Assembly (NCBI RefSeq): GCF_900016645.1
Contig: NZ_CDGJ01000132.1
Strand: one strand, 5' to 3'
DNA from: Acididesulfobacillus acetoxydans
Lineage (GTDB): Bacteria; Bacillota; Desulfitobacteriia; Desulfitobacteriales; Desulfitobacteriaceae
DNA: 64,000 nucleotides
Under the pieces are notes generated by a model that saw only the letters and a program-made list of their open reading frames with translations, was not told the DNA's origin and ran no database searches. The number at the start of each line of letters is the position of its first letter. The stretch's first letter is position 1. Shown here piece by piece: positions 59,376 through 64,000 of the stretch. Both the position numbers and the translations under genes were made by a program.

Positions 59376-60104
59376 TTGGGGATCTTTTGGTGGGCGATAT
59401 TCCCCTATCTCATGATTACGGTTTTTGTGCTCGGACACATTTACCGTTATCAGAAAGATCAATGGGGTTGGACGGCCAGGTCAAGTGAGTTCCTGGAAAA
59501 GAAGTATCTGAAATGGGGCAGCGTTTTGTTTCATACCGGGATTCTGCTCGTCTTCGGCGGCCATGTCGTCGGAATGTTGATTCCGGAAGCTGTGACGGAG
59601 AGGTTGGGAATTAGCGACAAGATCTTTCATACGGCGGCGATCATCACAGGCAGTACAGCAGGCTTCATAACCCTGGCCGGTATCGTCCTGCTTTTAGTCC
59701 GGCGCGTCTCGGTGAAGCGGGTCCGCAAGACGAGCAGCTTTGCCGACATGTTGATTGCGGTTCTTTTGTTCCTTGTGGTCAGCATGGGTCTTTTCAACAC
59801 GTTCGGGTTCAATCTGTTCGTCAAGAGCAGCTTCGATTACCGGGCCACCATCGCGCCTTGGATACGGGGAGTCCTTGTCTTCGCGCCGGATCCCGGTCTG
59901 ATGAACAATGTTCCCCTTTTCTTTCGCTTGCACATTATTTTCGCGTTTGCCATTTTTGGAGTCTGGCCGTTTACCCGCTTAGTGCATGTCTGGAGTGTGC
60001 CGCTTGAATATTTGGGGCGCCGGAGTTACATTCTTTATCGCAGTGTAGGGCCGGTCGCAAAACCGGTCAAAGAGTGGGAGAGGGCTTCAGGAGATGTTGG
60101 CTGA
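59376..60104 (+). CDS. narI: Respiratory nitrate reductase, gamma subunit
   Basis: The cytochrome b membrane subunit of 242 residues that oxidises menaquinol. Five helices and the haem-ligand histidines are visible (FVLGHIYRYQKDQWGW, KWGSVLFHTGILLVFGGHVVGML, FRLHIIFAFAIFGVWPFTRLVHVWSVPLEYLGRRSY). TTG 59376, nine bases after AGGAGG, gives the family N-terminus GIFWWAIFPYLMITVF; the longer frame from 59316 lies in narJ. No terminator was seen after it. Confidence 0.93.
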   Translation: MGIFWWAIFPYLMITVFVLGHIYRYQKDQWGWTARSSEFLEKKYLKWGSVLFHTGILLVFGGHVVGMLIPEAVTERLGISDKIFHTAAIITGSTAGFITLAGIVLLLVRRVSVKRVRKTSSFADMLIAVLLFLVVSMGLFNTFGFNLFVKSSFDYRATIAPWIRGVLVFAPDPGLMNNVPLFFRLHIIFAFAIFGVWPFTRLVHVWSVPLEYLGRRSYILYRSVGPVAKPVKEWERASGDVG

Positions 60105-60616
60105 TCGAAGTGCGGCTTATTCTCCGGCGAACGCCCATGGGGCGGCGAACTATGGTCAATGGATGCACGCAAGACGGGTGCCCAGTTTTCGACGGAGATG
60201 GCCCGCTCGGTGCGTGAAGCTTTGAAGAACTGGAGGGGGATCTTATACAGATCCATACTCAGGTTGAGGTCTATAGTCATGGGGGTGAAATCGGTGAGGG
60301 TTTTAGCGCTGTTAAGGGGTCCGGAGAAAAAGAAGTTGGAGTAGCTGGAGAACGGGAAGTTGGAGTATATAAAGAACGGGGGGAGGGGCCCTCGCTTCCT
60401 GGATTTCCTGAATGGCCGCGCGGGGTTCAATGCTCATCTCTTGCAGGGAGAGGACAAGATTTTCCGGTAGGAGGATGGGGTGTGAACAAGCGGTGTCAAG
60501 TGAGCTTATGCTAAGCCTTCTTGGACAAAATCATAAAACTATGAAATCACGAGAATAAGGGAGTAAGGCTCTAAAATTAGGAGGTTGCCCCGCCCACCCC
60601 CTCTCTCACAACTATC
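60105..60616. other. Gap after narI, no assigned gene
   Basis: Open frames on both strands (about 60 codons on plus from 60159, 130 on minus to 60430) have no good ribosome site or recognised family. A 24-base unit (AAGTTGGAGTA...GAACGGG) is duplicated in tandem at about 60332-60380. The region may hold a decayed gene. Confidence 0.4.
60332..60380. repeat. Tandem duplication of a 24-base unit
   Basis: GAAGTTGGAGTAGCTGGAGA (from 60332) and AAGTTGGAGTATATAAAGAA (from 60357) both end in ACGGG; the two copies are diverged in the middle. Confidence 0.5.
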
Positions 60617-60985
60617 TTAGCACAATGGAGGGACGATGGGGTGGCGACAAGAGAGACTTGAATCAGCCCGACAAGTGCCTGGAGTTTCGTGATCGCAGAA
60701 GACTTGCCTCAACAAGTCAAAGAACTGTTTGGTGGCGCGTTCGAGCAAAATTCTTTCCGAGATAAACGAGTCATACGGACTGTCAAGAAGTTCCCGAACC
60801 CTACGCACGGGCAAATCAATTTCTGCCGCGAGACGCAGAAGTATTGCAAAACGTGGGCTGCGACGTTGGCCACTGAGGATCTTACTCAAATAACTCTCGC
60901 TAAGACCGCATGATTTGGCTAACGCCGCCTGACGGATATTGTGCTCGCTAAGGTAAGCCTTTAGGGCCGTGCCCCCCTTCAACAT
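60617..60985 (-). CDS. Small helix-turn-helix (XRE-like) protein
   Basis: A 122-residue protein with a Cro/C1-type helix-turn-helix near the start (LKAYLSEHNIRQAALAKSCGLSESYLSKILSGQRRSPRFAILLRLAAEIDLPV) and a helical tail ending in a Cys-containing stretch. ATG 60985 lies behind GGAGCGGCGAGGGG. The target is unknown. The longer frame to 61096 has no support. It lies between the nar operon and tdh. Confidence 0.75.
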   Translation of the reverse strand: MLKGGTALKAYLSEHNIRQAALAKSCGLSESYLSKILSGQRRSPRFAILLRLAAEIDLPVRRVRELLDSPYDSFISERILLERATKQFFDLLRQVFCDHETPGTCRADSSLSCRHPIVPPLC

Positions 60986-61196
60986 ACCCCTCGCCGCTCC
61001 TTTCTGCAAATCCGCTCTCCCAGCGTTCGACGTTACTGTGGCAGCTTCCTGCAACAAACGAAACGATCTATGTTTTTTCAAATATGTTCTGTGCACATAG
61101 GCCGTAAATGTAAACCGTATTTGGTCGTTGATGCCACCTATGAAAAAGGTATTGGGAACGGAAGCAGCTGCTGTTGGGGTGGCGAAGACGAAAACG

Positions 61197-61216
61197 GAGG
61201 CGGGTGTCCCCGCCTC
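61197..61216 (-). terminator. Terminator of the kbl-tdh operon
   Basis: GAGGCGGG and CCCGCCTC pair exactly around TGTC. Read on the minus strand the stem is followed by CGTTTTCGTCTTC, and it lies about 80 bases beyond the tdh stop. The rest of 60986-61294 shows no gene. Confidence 0.7.
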
Positions 61217-61294
61217 TCAAATAGACATTTCCAGTTGCTTGCGCAGCCTCTCGCGCGATCAGGGCACTTTCGTGCGGCCCGGGATCACGGTGAC

Positions 61295-62254
61295 TCAGCT
61301 CACTTTGTGGAGTTTTGTCTGCAGCTTATCCAGCATGTCGACGGTCATTTTCGCCAAGTCAAAATCGGCCGAGAATCCCCATTCTTCGACGGCGTCGGAA
61401 GGATCGAGAGAGTTGGGCCAGCTGTCGGCAATGGCCTGGCGGGCCGGGTCAACGGCGTAGTCCAGTTTGAAATCAGGAATGTGCTTGCGGATTTCCTTAT
61501 GAAAATCTTCCGGTTCGACGCTCATGGCCGTGATGTTATAAGCATTGCGGTGGATGAGTTTGGCCGGGTCGGCTTCCATCACGTCGATGACGGCTTTGAG
61601 GGCATCCGGCATATACATCATATCCATATAGGTTCCGGGGGCAATATAAGAAGTGTAGTGCCCTTTGAGGATCGCTTCATAGTAAATGTCGACCGCGTAA
61701 TCGGTGGTGCCGCCGCCGGGAGGGGAGACATAAGAAATCAAGCCGGGGAAGCGAACTCCTCGGGTATCGAGCCCGAATTTGCTATAATAGTAGTCGCAGA
61801 GCAGTTCGCCGGAAACTTTGCTCACACCGTAGATCGTGGCCGGACGCTGGATCGTAACCTGAGGGGTGTGATCTTTGGGGGTCTCCGGGCCAAAAGCGCC
61901 GATGGAGCTGGGGGTAAAGAATTGACAGCCCAGTTCACGGGCGACTTCCAAGGCGTTGACCAAGCCGCCCATGTTCAGATTCCAGGCGAAAAGGGGTTTG
62001 GTCTCCGCCGTGGCGGAGAGCAAAGCCGCCAGGTGTATGATCGTATCGACTTCGTATTTTTTGGCGATGTCAAAGAAGTCTTTCGCCCGGGTGACGTCCA
62101 GCGTTTCATAAGGACCGGATTGAGTGAGCCGATGGTTCTTATCACTGCGAATGTCTGTGGCGACGACCTGATCGGCGCCATAGCTATCCCGCAAACGGGC
62201 GGTTAGTTCGGAACCGATTTGGCCGAGAGCTCCGGTGACCAGTATTTTCTTCAT
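61295..62254 (-). CDS. tdh: L-threonine 3-dehydrogenase (short-chain/epimerase type)
   Basis: It oxidises threonine to 2-amino-3-ketobutyrate with NAD. The 319-residue protein has the Rossmann motif KILVTGALGQIGSELTARL, the catalytic YGVSKVSGE (Tyr-x-x-x-Lys) and the family marks TPSSIGAFGPETPKDHTPQVTIQRP, RFPGLISYVSPPGGGTTDYAVDIYYEA and YMDMMYMPDA. This is the epimerase-fold TDH, not the zinc MDR enzyme of E. coli. ATG 62254 follows GAGGAGG. It lies downstream of kbl, its pathway partner. Confidence 0.93.
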   Translation of the reverse strand: MKKILVTGALGQIGSELTARLRDSYGADQVVATDIRSDKNHRLTQSGPYETLDVTRAKDFFDIAKKYEVDTIIHLAALLSATAETKPLFAWNLNMGGLVNALEVARELGCQFFTPSSIGAFGPETPKDHTPQVTIQRPATIYGVSKVSGELLCDYYYSKFGLDTRGVRFPGLISYVSPPGGGTTDYAVDIYYEAILKGHYTSYIAPGTYMDMMYMPDALKAVIDVMEADPAKLIHRNAYNITAMSVEPEDFHKEIRKHIPDFKLDYAVDPARQAIADSWPNSLDPSDAVEEWGFSADFDLAKMTVDMLDKLQTKLHKVS

Positions 62255-62405
62255 GCGGATACCTCCTCAGGTGTTTATCATTAGCTGTCTGTCATTGCCA
62301 AGATCCGGTCCGCGTACTCAAACATTAAGTGGGCTCTTTTGACTGGGCAGTGACAACGGAACCTGCATATTTCGGGCAGTCTCCCGCCTTGCCCAAGCGA
62401 AGGCG

Positions 62406-63596
62406 CTAGAGTATTCCCAGCTCACGCCCGACTTTGGCATAGACGGAGAGGGCCTGATCCAGCATCTCGCGGGTGTGGGCCGCGGTCGGCATGTTTCTCA
62501 CTCTTCCCGTGCCCTTGGGAACCGTGGGAAAAACGATGGCTTTGGCATAAACCCCTTCTTCATAAAGTCTTTGGCTGAATTTCTGGGTTTGTTTCTCTTC
62601 GCCGATAATACAGGGGGTGATCGGCGTTTGGCTGGAACCGATGTTGAAGCCCAGCGCTTTCAGTCCCTGTTTCAGGTAGTTACCATTAGCCCAAAGTCTT
62701 TCCTGCAACTCGGTGCTGTTCATGAGAATATCGACGGCAGTTAAACAAGCGGCGGTATCAGCCGGGGTCAAGGCGGTGGAGAAAAGGAAGGGGCGGCTGC
62801 GGACTTTGAGCCAGTCAATCAGTTCTTTGCGGCCGGCGACATAACCGCCGACAACTCCCAGAGCTTTGGAAAGAGTACCGATCTGAAAATCGATTTTGTC
62901 AGACAGGCCAAAGTGCTTAACGGTGCCCGCCCCGTTGCCCAGGACGCCCGAGCCGTGAGCGTCATCGACATACGTAATGAGATCGAGTTTCTCAGCAATT
63001 TCAACCATATCCGGGAGTTTGGCAATGTCCCCATCCATGGAAAAAACGCCGTCGGTGATCACCATGAGCTTGTTGTAATTGCCGGATTGTTTGGCTTCTT
63101 GGGCTTTGCGCTGCAAATCCGACATATCGAGATGCTTAAAAGGAATGATCTTTGCTCTGGACAAGCGGCAGCCGTCGATAATGGAGGCATGGTTCAATTC
63201 GTCGGAAAGAATGGCATCTTCTTTGTCCATGACGGCGGAAATTGCGGCCATGTTGCAGTTGAAGCCTGACTGGTAAGCGATGGCGGCTTCTGTGTGCTTA
63301 AAAGCGGCCAGCTTCTCTTCCAGTTGGAGGTGGAGTTTCAGGGTGCCATTGATCGTTCTGACCGCCCCGGCACCGACTCCGAACTCCTCAATGGCTGCCT
63401 TGGCGGCCTCCTTGAGACGTCGGTCAGTGGCCAGGCCCAGATAGTTGTTGGAAGAGAGATTGATGAATTCTTTGCCCGCGATTTTGATCAGAGGACCATT
63501 GGGACTTTCCAAAGGATCGATGACATTGTAGAGGCCTTTGCTCTTCAGATCCTCCAGGTTGGTGGTGAGGAATTCCGACAACACGCGACTGGACAT
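62406..63596 (-). CDS. kbl: Glycine C-acetyltransferase (2-amino-3-ketobutyrate CoA ligase)
   Basis: A PLP enzyme that cleaves 2-amino-3-ketobutyrate with CoA to glycine and acetyl-CoA. The 396-residue protein has the PLP Lys in GTLSKALGVVGGYVAG, and NLSSNNYLGLATD, HASIIDGCRLSRA, DGVFSMDGDIAKLPD and YVDDAHGSGVLG. ATG 63596 follows AAGGAGGAGG. With tdh, 151 bases downstream, it converts threonine to glycine and acetyl-CoA. Related AONS enzymes are similar, but the partner gene fixes the assignment. Confidence 0.93.
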   Translation of the reverse strand: MSSRVLSEFLTTNLEDLKSKGLYNVIDPLESPNGPLIKIAGKEFINLSSNNYLGLATDRRLKEAAKAAIEEFGVGAGAVRTINGTLKLHLQLEEKLAAFKHTEAAIAYQSGFNCNMAAISAVMDKEDAILSDELNHASIIDGCRLSRAKIIPFKHLDMSDLQRKAQEAKQSGNYNKLMVITDGVFSMDGDIAKLPDMVEIAEKLDLITYVDDAHGSGVLGNGAGTVKHFGLSDKIDFQIGTLSKALGVVGGYVAGRKELIDWLKVRSRPFLFSTALTPADTAACLTAVDILMNSTELQERLWANGNYLKQGLKALGFNIGSSQTPITPCIIGEEKQTQKFSQRLYEEGVYAKAIVFPTVPKGTGRVRNMPTAAHTREMLDQALSVYAKVGRELGIL

Positions 63597-63910
63597 GGGT
63601 ACATCCTCCTCCTTACGTCTGATGGTATCGTTTTATGGTACATTTGCGAAAAAGCTTACGACGGAAAAACCAACTGGGTCACGGGGTCGATGTCTCAAGG
63701 GATATACTTCTCTGCGGCACATATGTCCTCCCCCGGAAGACAGCAGAATTTGGGACAATCGCGTAAAACAGTGGATTTCTACTTTTTAAGATAACACTAT
63801 TTCCGTAAAATGTACACACTCAAGAGACAGCAAAAGTAAGATTTCGGCGAACTTTTTTGAAGTATAAGGTACGCCCGTTATCACGGAGCTTCAATCCATC
63901 TGCCGGCAGT
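63597..63910. other. Leader/promoter region of kbl-tdh and upstream gap
   Basis: No gene is seen. On the minus strand about 190 bases before kbl contain G- and C-rich words that could fold, but they do not match the glycine, SAM or T-box patterns I know. Open frames here lack ribosome sites. Confidence 0.35.
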
Positions 63911-64000
63911 AATATAAAACGAAAGATGATAGAAGGTGTCTGCCAACATCCTTCGGGAGACTTGGGAATCCCGTATTCAGCGCGCGGAGGAAGTCAGATG
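63911..64000 (+). promoter_or_regulatory. Possible cobalamin riboswitch, cut by the window end
   Basis: AAACGAAAGATGATAGAAGGTG, here split as AAACGAAAGATGA and TAGAAGGTG, followed by GCC..GGGAGACTTGGGAATCCCGT, resembles the 5' half of AdoCbl riboswitches (AGGTG, then GGGAA). The expected CCCGC-ACTG part would lie beyond the window. The match is partial. Confidence 0.35.

Noticed and set aside
60035..60430. 131-codon minus-strand frame after narI
   Set aside because: It overlaps the end of narI, lacks a ribosome site and includes a tandem repeat; no family was recognised.
61070..62206. 378-codon plus-strand open frame over tdh
   Set aside because: The minus-strand TDH has full catalytic motifs and a strong ribosome site; this frame has neither.
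63597..63800. Glycine riboswitch upstream of kbl
   Set aside because: The tandem aptamer core words were not found on the minus strand; only loose G/C-rich matches occur.

Overview
The window looks like chromosomal DNA of a GC-moderate, low-oxygen Gram-positive Firmicute, most like the clostridial Peptococcaceae/Desulfitobacteriales group. The inference rests on strong AGGAGG-type ribosome sites with many GTG/TTG starts, the Firmicute-type GlpP antiterminator, a MazEF pair very close to Bacillus NdoAI/NdoA, MurT/GatD, and an archaeal-style split ferredoxin-rich glutamate synthase. It also rests on anaerobic GlpABC, a cytoplasm-facing NarGHJI nitrate reductase and a CooT-associated metal importer. 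No rRNA, tRNA, CRISPR array or intact transposon was seen; mobile DNA is present only as decayed fragments.

Layout. 1-6 kb: tail of an upstream transcript with a terminator, then glpP and the glpA-glpB-glpC glycerol-3-phosphate dehydrogenase genes behind a terminator/antiterminator leader. 5.9-6.6 kb: junk made of a serine-recombinase relic, an RHS relic and short repeats. 6.7-12.7 kb: a phosphate/glycerophosphate block, with an Na/Pi transporter, then a Pho-box-like array of four TTTACG units at exact 11-bp steps, then glycerophosphodiesterase and UgpA/UgpE/UgpB. 12.9-16.8 kb: LysM peptide, XRE regulator, CheY-like receiver, a membrane protein with a Thr/Pro/Asn/Asp tail, and an alpha/beta hydrolase. 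17-24.6 kb: a phosphoesterase relic, a sigma-54 activator with a very long low-complexity linker, a clear -24/-12 promoter, and the operon it probably drives (acyl-CoA ligase, thiolase-like protein lacking the usual Cys, DUF35 partner, acyl-CoA dehydrogenase).

25-33.8 kb: CooT plus ECF transporter T and A subunits, a tautomerase, DUF169 protein, TauE/SafE exporter with a small membrane partner, a Crp/Fnr regulator, MenA and a radical-SAM protein. 34-40.2 kb: a GntR-RCK_C (BusR-like) regulator, a LytS-type kinase, AcpS, Nnr and alanine racemase. 40.2-46.2 kb: a TnpB relic, then the split glutamate synthase operon with its own ferredoxin and flavoprotein. 46.6-51.6 kb: MurT/GatD, MazEF, a thioesterase and a PuuD-type hydrolase. 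51.6-52.2 kb: a cluster of decaying gene pieces. 52.2-60.1 kb: narK-narG-narH-narJ-narI behind a Crp/Fnr-type palindrome centred about 41.5 bp before the predicted start of transcription. 60.6-63.6 kb: an HTH protein and the threonine-catabolic pair tdh/kbl. The last bases may be the start of a cobalamin riboswitch cut by the window edge.

How it fits together: the cell can take up and cleave glycerophosphodiesters under phosphate control and oxidise the glycerol-3-phosphate through GlpABC to quinone. Menaquinone (MenA) would link this to nitrate reduction. The sigma-54 operon suggests growth on a carboxylic acid through its CoA thioester. Annotation is from reading the sequence only; starts were chosen by ribosome-site position and family length.
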